Assembly (NCBI GenBank): GCA_963932145.1
Contig: OZ010586.1
Location: forward strand, 56,848,650 to 56,912,649
Direction of reading: 5' to 3'
DNA from: Acanthosepion lycidas
Lineage: Eukaryota > Mollusca > Cephalopoda > Sepiida > Sepiidae
Length of the DNA stretch: 64,000 bases
In this document: positions 45,943 to 57,514 of the stretch, in pieces
How positions within the stretch are numbered: position 1 is the first letter of the stretch
Layout: every line of letters starts with the position of its first letter
Notes under the pieces: model-generated
Databases searched by the model: none
Told to the model about the DNA's origin: nothing
Seen by the model: the letters and a program-made list of their open reading frames with translations, nothing else
Program-made: the position numbers and the translations under genes

Positions 45943-46112
45943 AAACCATAAAATATAAAATTACCTCATATTTCAAACGACGAAAACTTCTTCAGTCTTA
46001 TTCAACCCCGGTATATAGACTGAGTTCATGTCGGAATATATATATAGCACAGGTAATAAATCCATTGGTATATATTCCAAGTGGATCCTAGTAATATAAA
46101 ATATTAAAACTT
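45926..46112 (-). repeat. PLE left terminal repeat (inverted, permuted)
   Basis: Two blocks. 45937-46035 carries, on the minus strand, CTGAAGAAGTTTTCGTCG, GAAATATGAGGTAA and TTTATGGTTTACTACTACTA. 46050-46112 carries CCAAGTGGATCCTAGTAATA followed by TAAAATATTAAAACT. Both recur inverted at the right end, but in swapped order. Confidence 0.8.
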
Positions 46113-46952
46113 ATCATTTTCATCCCTAATAGTAATGATCCACTAACAGCGAAGATACAAAAGAAATTCGTTAGGGCCTTTAAATTTCTAGGATTTAGGC
46201 TTGCGATTTCTTCTAACCTTAAAGTAGTTGATTATCTAGACATCACCCTTAACCTCAATAATAAATCGTTTAAAACATACAATAACGTCAATGAAACCCA
46301 CACCTATATTAATGTTAACTCAAACCACCCCAATGCTATTCTGAGACAAGCACTAGGATTAGCCGATTATCGCCCAACATAAACATCTCTAATAAAAATA
46401 AAGAATTGTATGGAAATGTTCTCCACAAAACTAGTTTTTAAAATAAATTATTTTATCTAATCCCCATTAGTAACACTGAAATATCTAAAGTGAAATATAG
46501 ATACAGAAATAGAAAAAGAAAAATTATATGGTTCAAACACCACACCCCCACCCGACCCTTCAACAAACTGTTAAATATTAATATCGGACAGTATTTTCTA
46601 AAGTTAATAAATAAACATTTTCATAAAAACAACCCTCTATGTAAGATCTTCAATAGGAAAACGAATAAATTAGCTACTCCTGTACGAATAACATGTACAA
46701 AATTATCAACTTTCATAATAACTCTATTTTAAGTAATTTCTACAGGATAAACAACAAATCTAGTATTGAACCTTCCTGTAACTGTAGATATAAAGAAGGT
46801 TGTCCAGTTGAGCGCAAATGTAGATCTACTAGGGTTATATGCCAAGCAATCATTTCCACCCAAGAAAATATGAAAAATTATAATTTTTACATTGGAATTT
46901 CCGCGGGGGAATGGGAAGAGATTTTATACCCATAGGCACTCTCTTACTAATC

Positions 46953-47013
46953 CACCAGACAGCTCTTTCAAAAGCACCAGACAGCTCTTTCAAAAGCACC
47001 AGACAGCTCTTTC
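46953..47013. repeat. 22-bp tandem repeat inside the PLE
   Basis: Two full and one partial unit of CACCAGACAGCTCTTTCAAA plus AG. Confidence 0.93.
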
Positions 47014-47879
47014 AGAATTTCGGAATTGAAGGAGAAAGGTCTGAACACATAGATAGATTGGAAGATTATAGGTTCCGTTCATACTCCTAATAGTCTTAGA
47101 GATAGGAGTAACTTACGTTTACAAGAAAAAATTAGAATAATAATCAAAGCAAACTATTGAATCAAAGGAATTAATTAGTTTTAAAATGTCGACATAAAAT
47201 AAATTCAAATTTCCATAATATAGATTTGACTTTATTAGCTACTATATTTCTCTAACCCTTCAAATGTCGAATGTATAAATAATTCTAATTTCTGTAATTT
47301 TACACCATATTAATTATATCTTATAATTGTTCCCTGTTCTAAAAACTCTCTTTCCTTTTATCGCTTACACATTTTTATCTATATATTTTAAGTTTTTTTA
47401 AATATAACTTTGTATTTTTAGGTTATTTTTATTTTTAAATATTTTTATAAGTTTTATTCTTTAATATTTTTTATTATTTAATATAAACAATTTTTTATTA
47501 ATTATAATTTTTTAAAAATATAATCTTACTTAATTTTAATGTAAATTATCTAAATATAACTTATGTCTAATTTGTTAAATATATTTTACTTTTAAGTATA
47601 ATTTATCTTTGGAAGAGTATTTTTAAGTAGAAACTTGTATTTTAAAACTTAAGGTTATCTATATAATTAAAAAAACCTTGTCTTTCCTCTCTTAGTTTCA
47701 AATTAACACTTCATTCTTCATATAACCCGAATTTAACGTCATAATCCGGGTTTAATTTTATAAAACCTCTTTCCTTTAAGGCTAATACCTTTCACCCTCC
47801 CCTGGCCACAACTCATGCCTTTCGTCTGATTGAAACATGGAAATGAACAAATTCTGTATTAATTTTCCGTCAGCTGTCA

Positions 47880-48110
47880 CAATTAAATGTCTAATTTCGA
47901 TACGAATTCAGTCTATATAACTGGGTTGAAAAAAAAACTGACGAAGTTTTCGTCGGTTGAAATAAGTCTATACACCATAAGAGGTAATTCTGGATTTTAT
48001 GGTTTACTACTACTTATTGCTCTGTTATGATAAATACATTGAGCTCTTTTCTGAATCAGTTTTAATATTTTATATTACTAGGATCCACTTGGAATATATA
48101 TCGACGGATT
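47880..48110 (+). repeat. PLE right terminal repeat
   Basis: On the plus strand: AGTCTATATAACTGGGTTGA, then CTGACGAAGTTTTCGTCGG and TTGAAAT (hammerhead-like, 47938-47962), TTTATGGTTTACTACTACTT, then TTTAATATTTTATATTACTA, GGATCCACTTGG. It ends against the (TA)n array at 48123. Confidence 0.8.
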
Positions 48111-48118
48111 TATTATCT

Positions 48119-48122
<4 letters not shown>

Positions 48123-48179
<57 letters not shown>
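48123..48179. repeat. (TA)n microsatellite
   Basis: About 28 perfect TA units at the right edge of the PLE. Confidence 0.96.
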
Positions 48180-48183
<4 letters not shown>

Positions 48184-51100
48184 TATTACTCATAAAACCA
48201 ATGATGACGCATAAATCAATCAAATCCTTCAATGGATTATCAATGTTGGGATGTCACCAGTGATGCACCTCATCGTTTATAATTCTTGCATATATATTTC
48301 AGTAAGTAAAAATATTTAAAAGAATATTTTATCAGAATATGCAAACTGTAGATATATTCCTCAAATATTTAAAAACTGTGTTCGATGAAAAACTAATTTT
48401 TAAAAACACATTTCACAGTAGAAAAAATGATCGGCAGAAAAAAAAATTGAAGAAATATCCGACAGCAGCAGAAACACATTTTGTCATGCAACGTACAATA
48501 ATGACGGAGGTAGTTGTCGGTCGTAGAAATGTATTTTGCTAGGCACTCAGCTTTCAAATGAATAATGAAATCTTGTTCTATTAATGACAATGTATATTGA
48601 ACTATGCAATGAACCCAAAAGGTGTTATATTAATCAATCTACTTAGAGCTTTTGTAAACTGTTCGCGGCATCTTTTCATCAGAAAATTTATTGATTATAT
48701 TTGTTTATTATCAAAATATAGTAATTTTTTTTAGAAAATCAGAAGTTTTGCAAAATATTCCATCCTCATTTTCAGGATTTATGAATCACCCTTAAACTAT
48801 TCCAGTTTCAATGATGGCGAGCACACTAAAAAGATGATACAAATGAGAGAAAAAAAGTTAAAGATAAAAAAGAGAATATAAAATAGATTTCTATATTATT
48901 TACAAGTTTAAAAATGATAACAATTACAAAAAAAAAGAATCTTCCGAAACCTAAATTTATCTACAGCTTGGATGTTTTTTTTTTTTGTTTGTTTTTTTTA
49001 ATTTTCTGGTGAACGAGTGCCGTTGTTCTTTCGTTGATCTGTCTTAGTAAATATTAATATAGAAAAATAATTTATAAATATTATTTTCAATATTATAAAT
49101 ATCATTTCTAATACTGTTACCAATCTTTTATAAAAACCTCTTTAGAAAATGTATGTTCTTATCTACCTACATTTATTTACCTGCGTATCTATTCCCATTG
49201 CAAACGCCTGATAATACAATCTATCTTTAAATATTTATTATTTTTTTAAATATTTCCAAATTATTTTTCTGCAAATATACCCGAGTGCATAAACTGTGCT
49301 CATCCACAAAACCCAGTAGTAGTTTAACTGGCATTTATATTTTGGAAAGTCTTTTTTGATATTTGAATTCTACTCTAACTACTAAAGCCAATTTTCCCCC
49401 CTTTCCTGGCCCTCTACAGTCTTGTTTCGAACTTTTCCTCATTTTCTATAAAATTCACAACACCGTAAATATTTGTAAATCGATATCTACCATTCTGTGA
49501 TATTAGTTCATTCAGTCTTTCTTCAACATTTAAGATCACGTGCAATAAATCATCTTTAACAACAAATGTGTCATTCTGCTGAAGTGACATGGAACAATTT
49601 TAATGATAATACTAAAAATATTACAATCTTGGTAAGAACATCATGTCTACTTCTTCGTTTCATTGCTACAGTTACTATAACTAGTAAATTCTTTAAACTC
49701 AATGTTCTTATTCAAACAAAATATGTGCGTTTGTGTACTTATACGAACAGGTACACGTACATGCATGTACACACACACACACACACACACACATGCACAA
49801 GTAATTACAACAGAACATAGGTTCCATATAAATACAAGCTGCGAACAAACCATTAAATCACTATGACGAGTGTGCATCAAATCATGACACAGCCTTTTCA
49901 AAATAGCTGATTCCATCAATGAATAAACATAGAATTTCACCATTTCGCCACTGACAGTCTGAACAAATAGTGACATTTTCCAACAATCTGAATGAAAACC
50001 TCTTTTGACAACGATAAAATCTATGAGGGAACAATTCGCTAAAAATGGATTGACGATTTGGTAGTTTTGATATTATTCCCCTGTCATGCTGTTACTTTTG
50101 TTACGATTGTTTAGTTGATCGTTTCTCAAAACGTTTTTCACAACCTCGTTGTCACCCTACTAATACTCTACCAATGTATTTTATTGCATTATTCATAGCT
50201 TCTTTGCTGAATTGATTTCTTCACGATTTTATTAAGTTTTGAGAAAGCAATATTAAACTCTCAAATTGTTTATCCATTTACGAAATAAGTAATTTTCATC
50301 AGAAACATTCATTCTTTTTTCGCTGTGGGTTAAGTAAGTACATCAGTAAGTCCACATTTACTTTACACGAACACTATTTACATTTTTAACATTATCTCCT
50401 TCCAATTTAATTATACTCAACACAACATCCTCCATTTGTCATATAGTTGTGTTAAGCTATGCAATTATAGGCCCACCTTTGTACGATCACATTTTGTTGT
50501 GATTGTTACTTTACGTTTAATTATCTTCTACTCATCTCAGAAGCCGTTTCAGTTTCGAAGAAAAGATTATATATGACTTGGAGTATAAATGGATGTAGTC
50601 ACAATACCAAATGATTAAACCTGTTTTAGATATGAGTGTATTTCGTGAAAGTTGTAGCCATAGGAGTAAATGAGGGGACATAAAATTATAACTTTAAAAA
50701 TTGTTTTAAACTCAATTAAAAATTTGAAGATCTATTTAACTACACAGATCTTTCTAACGACTCGAAGGAGCCTATTTCCTAAAGGGAATATAACATTGAC
50801 AATGGTATATAAAGATGCCACTAACAGTGGTAATTGTCTGATAATCTTTTATTGGTTAATAAAATGTGATTTTCTAGAAATGTCTGGTAAATGGCTACCT
50901 TTCTGAATATTTAACAGTACAAAAAAGAAACGGTAAAAAGAGTTTTGTCAAGAAATGATTCAGAAAGAAAAGGAGAGGGAGAAAATGAAGACAAGAAAAA
51001 TCGAGTAAGAAAACAATAAGAATATTTTTTTTAATTCAGCGTTCAACAGGATAGAATTTGTTCAACTGTTATAGTTTTATAATCCTAAGTCATCTAATTC

Positions 51101-51502
51101 GAAATTAAGAGACCCAGAAGTTTTACCTGAAAATTACTAATATTGTTTTAAGAATAGTAATGTCAGTTATTTCCGCTTAGTTCAGGAAAATATTTTTGCA
51201 ATCAGCAACTGATATTGACTGGAAAAATAAAAAAAGTGCAAAAAACGAAAAATGAAAAAGAGTATAATCCGTTATAATAATAAGTAAAAGAAGAAGAAGA
51301 AGAACAACAACAACAACAATTTCAAGTTGACCTGATTAAAAAAAACAATAATTACAGATGTCTAATGCGCCTACGTCTCATGTAGAAAGTCCAGAAGGAA
51401 TAAATAACGAAGAAAATTTATGACTCTTGACAAAGGCGAGTATTTCTCCCCGAAAAGTAGAACGGACGCAGAAAAGGAACCAAAAGAACTAACAGCCTGC
51501 TA
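48180..51502. other. No gene seen
   Basis: 3.3 kb of AT-rich sequence with no recognised domain. A (CA)n array lies at 49770-49792, AAG and AAC triplet runs at 51292-51318. A 78-codon frame at 50670-50906 has no family resemblance. Confidence 0.5.
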
Positions 51503-51582
51503 TTAGGTTGGTGCAAAAATAATGTCGTTTTCTCACATATATTACTATGTGAGAAAACGACATTATTTTTGCACCAACCTAA
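51503..51582. mobile_element. Mariner MITE hairpin (80 bp)
   Basis: TTAGGTTGGTGCAAAAATAA terminus, TA on both sides, arms of 37 bp that pair perfectly around a 6-nt loop (TATTAC). The length equals that of human MADE1. The inner stem (GTCGTTTTCTCACATA) differs from the GACGTAATAATGTC stem of the other three copies. Confidence 0.94.
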
Positions 51583-51584
51583 TA

Positions 51585-52249
51585 TTTACTAATCAGAGAA
51601 TCCTGAAATTGCTTCTTCGTATATTTTTATGTGCGACATCCCTTCAAGAATGGTGTGCAATCATGGTTCTCCATGACTTCCTGTTAATTGTTCTAAGTTC
51701 TAAGTAACATTTGACTCTTTACCATCCCTCTTTACCTCGACATGCTATGTCGTGTGTGCTAAATTCCCCAAACCCCTTTCCTCATTATGTGTCTCAGAAA
51801 TTTCAACCGTTACTTTTTTATTTTATGTATAAACGTCCTTTAGTTTCCATTTTCTTTAAAATTTCCTCGTTGCTCACATATTCCATATGTGGTATACTTA
51901 ACATGTAGCTGTAGAACGACATCTATATCGTTTCGAGTCTCTTCTTCATTTATAAAGAAATTATCCAGTGTACACTGTCATATAGCAGAAGAGCTATGAC
52001 ATAACAGTTGCACACTCTTTTCTACAATCTTTTCTGCATTCTTTTCTTTTCCTTCTAACAAAGTTCTCCGATCTGCCATTACTTTTAGTGCCTGGGAGGG
52101 GAGGTATTTTTTGTTATTTCAATTCGCTTCAGATTTCAGTGTCACATTTTCCGTTGTTTATTGCAAACACTACCCACATAACTTTCTGTACCTATTTGAT
52201 CCAGTTGTTTCATAGTTCACTTCTCTCCCCTCCCCGCCTTCTCTCTCTC

Positions 52250-52319
<70 letters not shown>

Positions 52320-53089
52320 GATCATATATCCTGTCTTCTTACAATTTCAATTCTTCTCATTTTTCTTTACTGCCTTGTTTTGGGGTTCTTGCAGTTTTCC
52401 TTCTGGGTTTGCCAAGATTTAAAACTAATGGAAAATAATCTAGCATTGATATGAATCGATAACCTGAAAACGCCTATAATATCTATCAGTCGTGGATACT
52501 GGAATATTTAGATATGCTAAACATTTCAGAACTTGTATACCAAAACAGGATAGTGTCAATTCAGCTTTCAAAGTAGTTAAGAACTACACAAAGTGAAGTA
52601 ATAAAAATTTGATCATTGCAGTAAAAAGGGCAACAAATATTTAATTAGAAAATCCAAAAACATGATAATAAAGAAACAATTTCAATAATATTTCAGGGTA
52701 CAAACAAAAGAAAATGCGAATAAGATGACATAGACATAGATCCAAAGGAGAGAAACCGAATTCTTATTAATGGTAACGAAGAAAACGAAGGCAATGTAAT
52801 GATAAGGGCAATATTAGCCTTATAAGAAAACATTTGGCAGTTATTGATTTTTCTTAAATTTTCTCTTAAAAAAAAACTTGTCAGGATTTTTCTCAAACCC
52901 AGTGGCTATTATCGCTCTTTTCGATATTGATGGAACCTTTCTTCCTAGCTTTATGTTTTAGACAGTGTGAAAAGTCAGCATCTTGATTATGTCAATAATT
53001 TCACTTCGAGTTATACGTGCTATTCATTTTAGTTGTTGATGCTGTTGAAAATCTTCAGAGGATGTGATTTCTGTTATCTGGTGCAGTTC
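51585..53089. other. No gene seen; (CT)n array
   Basis: Contains a (CT)n array at about 52242-52316 (some 36 units, one interruption). No gene recognised. Confidence 0.55.
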
Positions 53090-53600
53090 TTTGTGATTCT
53101 GTAACGCCGGTCCATGAAGTTCAAAGAAGGATGGTCCTCGCTAAGACCTACACGCTATGCATAGCATCCATATGAAAGTCTCAATATGATGAAACTATTT
53201 AAGAATATGACTCGGGTTTTTAGATTAATGTTTTAGTTTCGTGTCAACTTACTACATTAAGCAAAACTACCTCTAGCTCAGCCTATTTTATGTTCAATTT
53301 TCTTATTCTCTATACTAATTTTTTATAACTGATCCTGGCGAGGTATCTGAAGTGTTTAGTATTTTCTAATTCCACATCCTGAATGTTTATGATGGATTCA
53401 GAGTGGGTACCATCATCGCATTAATTCCATTCCAGATGATAGTTTCTGTTTTGGAAAGATTTGATTCCTATTTTCTTGGAAAATTTAGTAGATGGTGTTG
53501 ATTTTCTCTTCAGGGACATTCTGATTCCAACTACGACTACTTATCTCATTGGCATAGTTCCTCACCTCCGATCATCCTCTGTACCTTGGGCATCATGAAT
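53090..53600 (-). mobile_element. LINE relic, possibly RTE-like
   Basis: On the minus strand short pieces in order: NVPEEKINTIY, KTETIIWNGIN, ESIINIQDVELENTKHFRYL followed by ARISYKKL, and ELEVVLL. The order (KTE-hydrophobic, then a V-LE-T--FRYLG turn, then an E-EV block) is that of many LINE reverse transcriptases. There are many stops and frame changes and both ends are indistinct. Confidence 0.45.
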
Positions 53601-54280
53601 AGAAGCAGAAACGCTGTTTTATATTAGTAGCTTTGTTTGGGATATGAAATGCTTAAATGCATCTCTTCACATCTGTGAACAAAAAAGCAGTGGAATAGAT
53701 TAAATAAATTAAAGTTAGAATAGTAAATATCAGCCATGTAAAAATAAAAACAGGCAATCATATAAGTAAATGGAATAGATAGAAGGCAAAAATAGCCATG
53801 GTTGGGTAGGGATTGTGATCCCCTGAGAATTGTGAAAACGATCACGTTGACCAAAAAAAAACGAATGTATTAATGATTAACTGTCTTAAAAAATAAAATA
53901 AAATTATCTGTAAATTGAAAATCAAACAGATCTCCCAATTCTTATCAGGAAATCAAATCGAGTCACCGTAAAGAAAATTTCTTAGATATTGAATGTCTCT
54001 ATTTTGGCAGACAACAGAATAAAATTGAAAGGAAGTGAAAAGCGAGGAAAATATATTTTGTCATTTCCAAACGACTAAAGATTGTATTATATGAATGGGA
54101 CAGTTTTATTCATCATTATTGATACATCCCAGTTTCTTGCAAAGATTTTGGAGGAAAATTGAAAATCCGTAGAACCGAAACCATCCAGACAACAGCATTA
54201 CTAAAATCAACACGTGGGTTGGGGTTGAGTTACTGAGAAAACTTGTTGATAACGCAACTACAGTGATGGCCACTAGGCTC

Positions 54281-54281
<1 letters not shown>
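53601..54281. other. No gene seen
   Basis: Nothing recognised. Confidence 0.5.

Positions 54282-54331
<50 letters not shown>
54282..54331. repeat. (AAT)n microsatellite
   Basis: About 16 perfect AAT/TAA units. Confidence 0.96.
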
Positions 54332-54617
54332 TTGCTGGTGGCGTGAAAATGTAATGAATTCATATAATAAAATAGTAAACATGAAAAATACAGTGTGTAT
54401 AAAACTGGTTGATGCCAATTTGCATCTGGAACAAAGTTCAAATGAGATAATCTAATAGAATAAATGAATTGCAAAAATGTTGGGAAAAGGTTTAAGACAG
54501 AAACAAGAGGTTTTCATTGTTATTTTAAGAAAAGCTGGTAGTGGTCCAAAGTCAATGAAAAGATTGAACGCATAGAAGAAAAGGAAAAGGGTGAGGAGTA
54601 GCTTTGTTGATCTTCTC

Positions 54618-54653
54618 TCCTTCTCTCTCCCTCTCCTTCTCTCTCTTTCTTTC

Positions 54654-54691
<38 letters not shown>

Positions 54692-54700
54692 GCACACACA
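54618..54700. repeat. (CT)n and CA microsatellite
   Basis: Interrupted CT units from 54618, perfect from about 54658 to 54686, then CA units. Confidence 0.92.
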
Positions 54701-54770
54701 TACATACCCTTTTTCCATTTTTGTGATTGGCTACATATTTAGCTTGGCTACTATTATGTTGTGTGATGGT

Positions 54771-54800
54771 TCTTTTGTAATTATTCCAAATTACAAAAGA
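54771..54800. repeat. Short hairpin, 12-bp arms
   Basis: TCTTTTGTAATT, a 6-nt spacer, AATTACAAAAGA; perfect arms. Confidence 0.85.
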
Positions 54801-55509
54801 GTCAAGTGCCCAAAATATAAACCCACATTATAGATAGATGCTACTGATGTTGATTGTAACTTAACAAAACACTCAACATCGAGACTAAAGACTCTAACTG
54901 AACAGAAAATAATATGACAAAACGTTGACCTTCGTTTGTTTGATCTTTCTACGCCATATTTTTTCTTCAGAGAATGTCTTCTGAACTTTTCCTTAAAAAC
55001 AAAACAAGATATCACATTAATCAAACAAACCGAAATTCCGAATCCCTATTAAATTTTGACACCTACGTTTTGATATTAAAATAAAAAAATAAATATTTTT
55101 ATTTTTGTACAAATGTTTTTGTGCCTGAATCTATAGATGAATTTGTGACAATCCATACATATTATTTTTCTAAAACAGACAACGAAAATAGGATCATAAT
55201 ATACGCTTGCACCATTTTATTACTTTTAAATACAAATTCAAACTTGTTTCAGTGTAGAAAATGTTTTACCTCATGCAAATGTATGCACCGAAGAAGACTT
55301 TGACTGAAGATCAATGTTTTTTCTCCATACTATCAATAAAAGTATCGACATTTTTATGTGATTATAGGAAATATCATTTTTAATGTCATGTACCCTCATA
55401 ACGTAGGTGATCTTAGCTTTACATATATTTTTTTTATTAACTGTTCATTGTCATGACTTCTTTGGAAAGATTGATTTCTCGTTGACTTCTCGACAGTTTT
55501 GAATTTTAA
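54801..55509. other. No gene seen
   Basis: Nothing recognised before the LINE that begins near 55.51 kb. Confidence 0.5.
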
Positions 55510-55689
55510 GTAGTTTGGCCGTCATGGACACTTTCATCCCTTTTCGGAAATACCAGCTGAAACCGCAATTCTCTCTTTGTTTCACACCAGCATGCTCGGC
55601 CGTCATAGCACACAGGAACCACTATCTCTGCCTATACCAGTATCACAGTTCTCGTCATAACTGCTCGTAGCAAATGTAAGTGAGTCCTG

Positions 55690-55726
55690 AAGATTTTAGG
55701 GAATAGGCTCTATTCCCTAAAATCTT
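55690..55726. repeat. Perfect inverted repeat, 17-bp arms, 3-nt spacer
   Basis: AAGATTTTAGGGAATAG / CTATTCCCTAAAATCTT inside the LINE. The right arm corresponds to the LINE sequence before GSKDYWRLY; the left arm has no counterpart in the better copy. Confidence 0.93.
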
Positions 55727-56423
55727 GGCTCTCGTGATTACTGGCGTCTGTGTAATAGGATATTAAATAAGTGCAAGGTCTCTATTCCTCACTTCTTCAA
55801 TCGATTTGAGGTGTTATCATCCTCTTTGTGATAATACTGAATGCTTTGCATGTAAATTCTCATCAAACTCTACTCTTGGAGTATTCCTGCCTAACTTCCT
55901 ACTTAGAACTGATTCTCTGTTGAGTGATATGCTCATAACTCCTTCCATGGTTTCTGCTATCATCTCTAACCTTGATCCCCACAAAGCATATGGACCTGAT
56001 GGTATCCCTGTAATAGTCATTAAGGAGTGTGTGTTCCTAAACTAGCTTCTTTTCTCTCTAAACTTTTCTCTCTAGAATAAATACCACGCCGCCTCCTGCT
56101 TTCCTGCCTGCTGGAAGTCAACGTCTGTTGTTCCAGTTTTTAAGAACTCTGGTGAACAGTCTGACCCATCTCTAACTATCGGCTTATTAGCCTTCTACCC
56201 TTTTGGGGAAACTCCTAGAGGCCCTAATCAATGTTGAATTGGTTCATCATCTCTTATTACAGGGCCTTTTTTCAGACAAGCAATGCGGTTTTCGTTTCTC
56301 CAGGTCAACTGCTGATGTACTAAGGATAATTGCGGAAAGAGTATATCGCGCTTTAGATAAAAACGGTGAAACCCGCACTGTATCTTTGGACAACTTGAAA
56401 GCCTTTGACAGCTCGAAAGTCTT

Positions 56424-56493
56424 TTTCAGCTCGTGCAGAAGACCTGAATGCCTGACCAGGGTCTGGCATTCAGGTCTTCTACACGAGCTGAAA
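56424..56493. repeat. Inverted duplication, 29-bp arms, 12-nt spacer
   Basis: Arms 56424-56452 and 56465-56493 are complementary at 28 of 29 positions. The right arm, with the bases just before it, encodes WHSGLLHELK, expected in the LINE palm domain. The left arm is an inverted copy inserted between the KAFD motif and VWHSG. Confidence 0.95.
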
Positions 56494-57514
56494 TTATACG
56501 GTATCTCTGGGCACATTTTTGAGCTGATCCAGTCGTTCCTAACAAATCGTGAAATGAAAGTTGTCTTGAACGGACACTCGTACTAACGCCGGTGTCCCCC
56601 AGAGCTCCATCCTTATTTCTACGCTGTTTGTAATCTTCATTGACGAGCTTCCCGATGGCATCAATTCGGCATCTACGCTGACGACACTACCATTTACTCC
56701 TGCCTTGATACTAAGCCTCATCAGTATGAAAAGGTTAAAATGACAGCTGATATACAAAGCGACCATAAGACCGTCGTTTTCTAGGACAAAAGATGGCTTG
56801 TCAATCTTAACACCCCCAAAACTAAACTTCTCTCTATTAATCATCTGAGAGACCCCTCTCTGCCTTCCATCAGCATGGCTAATGCTATCCTCCTGGAAAG
56901 TGACTCATTGCACCTTCTCGAGCTAACGTTCTCAGATGACAAAACAATTCTTCTTACCTGAATCTATCTTGCATATCTATAAGTCTACCATTCGTCCAAG
57001 CTTAGAATATTACTACCATATATGGTCTGGTGCCCCTGGTATCTGGAGCTCAGCAATATTATTGGTCCTGATCTGGCGAGTCGGCTTCAGTCATTTGCCC
57101 ACCGCTGTAAAGTTGCCTCTCCGTGTCTTTTCTATAAATACTTTCATGGTAATTGTTCAAATGAATTCTTCGTTATGCTACCTAGTCTGTATGAATTTAA
57201 GCGCAATACTGGCGGCGAGATCGCGTATCAATTTACAGTTGAGCTAGCTAGATGTAACCGTAAATTCTACGCTAACAGTTTCTTTTCTCGCACCTCGCAC
57301 TTGTGTAACTCCATTCCGGTTCCATGCTTTCCAGCCAACTTTAATCTGCAAGAATTTAAATACAATGCCAATCACTATCTACCGTCCTCGTGATGTTATT
57401 TTCTCTTTCTACTTATTATTAATGTTTCCGTTCCCAATTCCTCTACACCCTGTAAACGCATATGTGTTAGAGGCTGTACTGCCTTGCTTGCGGGTGACAC
57501 ATTAAAAAAAAAAG

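Larger units (their letters stand above)
45921..48122 (+). mobile_element. Penelope-like element with inverted, permuted terminal repeats
   Basis: Plus-strand PLE fossil. Coding traces run about 46.12-47.16 kb. First comes the thumb/C-terminal part of the reverse transcriptase: FLGFRLAISSNLKVVDYLDI, then NSNHPNAILRQ. Next is the linker with RKRKIIWFKHHTPTRP, corresponding to the conserved IWFNPP block, and HKNNPLCKIFNRKT. Last is the cysteine-bearing GIY-YIG endonuclease start CNCRYKEGCPVERKC with NFYIGISAGEWEE. The fingers/palm part with the catalytic Asp residues is absent, so the copy is 5'-truncated and has several breaks. The left repeat (about 45926-46112) and right repeat (about 47880-48110) share blocks in inverted orientation. 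(TA)n arrays lie on both sides. Confidence 0.82.
55510..57512 (+). mobile_element. Jockey/CR1-like LINE, 5'-truncated and old
   Basis: Same family as the element at 60.8-63.9 kb, collinear with it from about 61.79 kb onward, so the endonuclease is missing. Recognisable blocks: MVSAIISNLDPHKAYGPDGI and PVIVIKECV (RT start, 55.95 kb), LLSDKQCGFRFSRSTADVL (about 56.27 kb), DNLKAFD (first palm Asp region, 56.39 kb), GLLHELKLYGISGHIFELIQ (56.48 kb), an AGVPQSSIL-like GVPQG block and YADDTTIY (both about 56.6-56.7 kb, other frames), LEYYYHIWSGAP (57.0 kb), then PDLASRLQSFAHRCKVASPC and NSFFSRTSHLCNSIPVPCF to the stop at 57391-57393. A 3' UTR and A run end near 57512. Several frameshifts, plus two inserted inverted duplications (55690-55726, 56424-56493). 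Confidence 0.87.

Noticed and set aside
48660-48700. Minus-strand CTGATGA near CGCGAACAG as another hammerhead
   Set aside because: GAAC in place of GAAA, and no stem II can be formed.
52088-52318. Open frame ending in a Leu-Ser repeat, and similar frames at 44919-45179, 54520-54833 and 42118-42348
   Set aside because: Artefacts of (CT)n and (TG)n arrays; the part at 44919-45179 is antisense to a Tc1 transposase.
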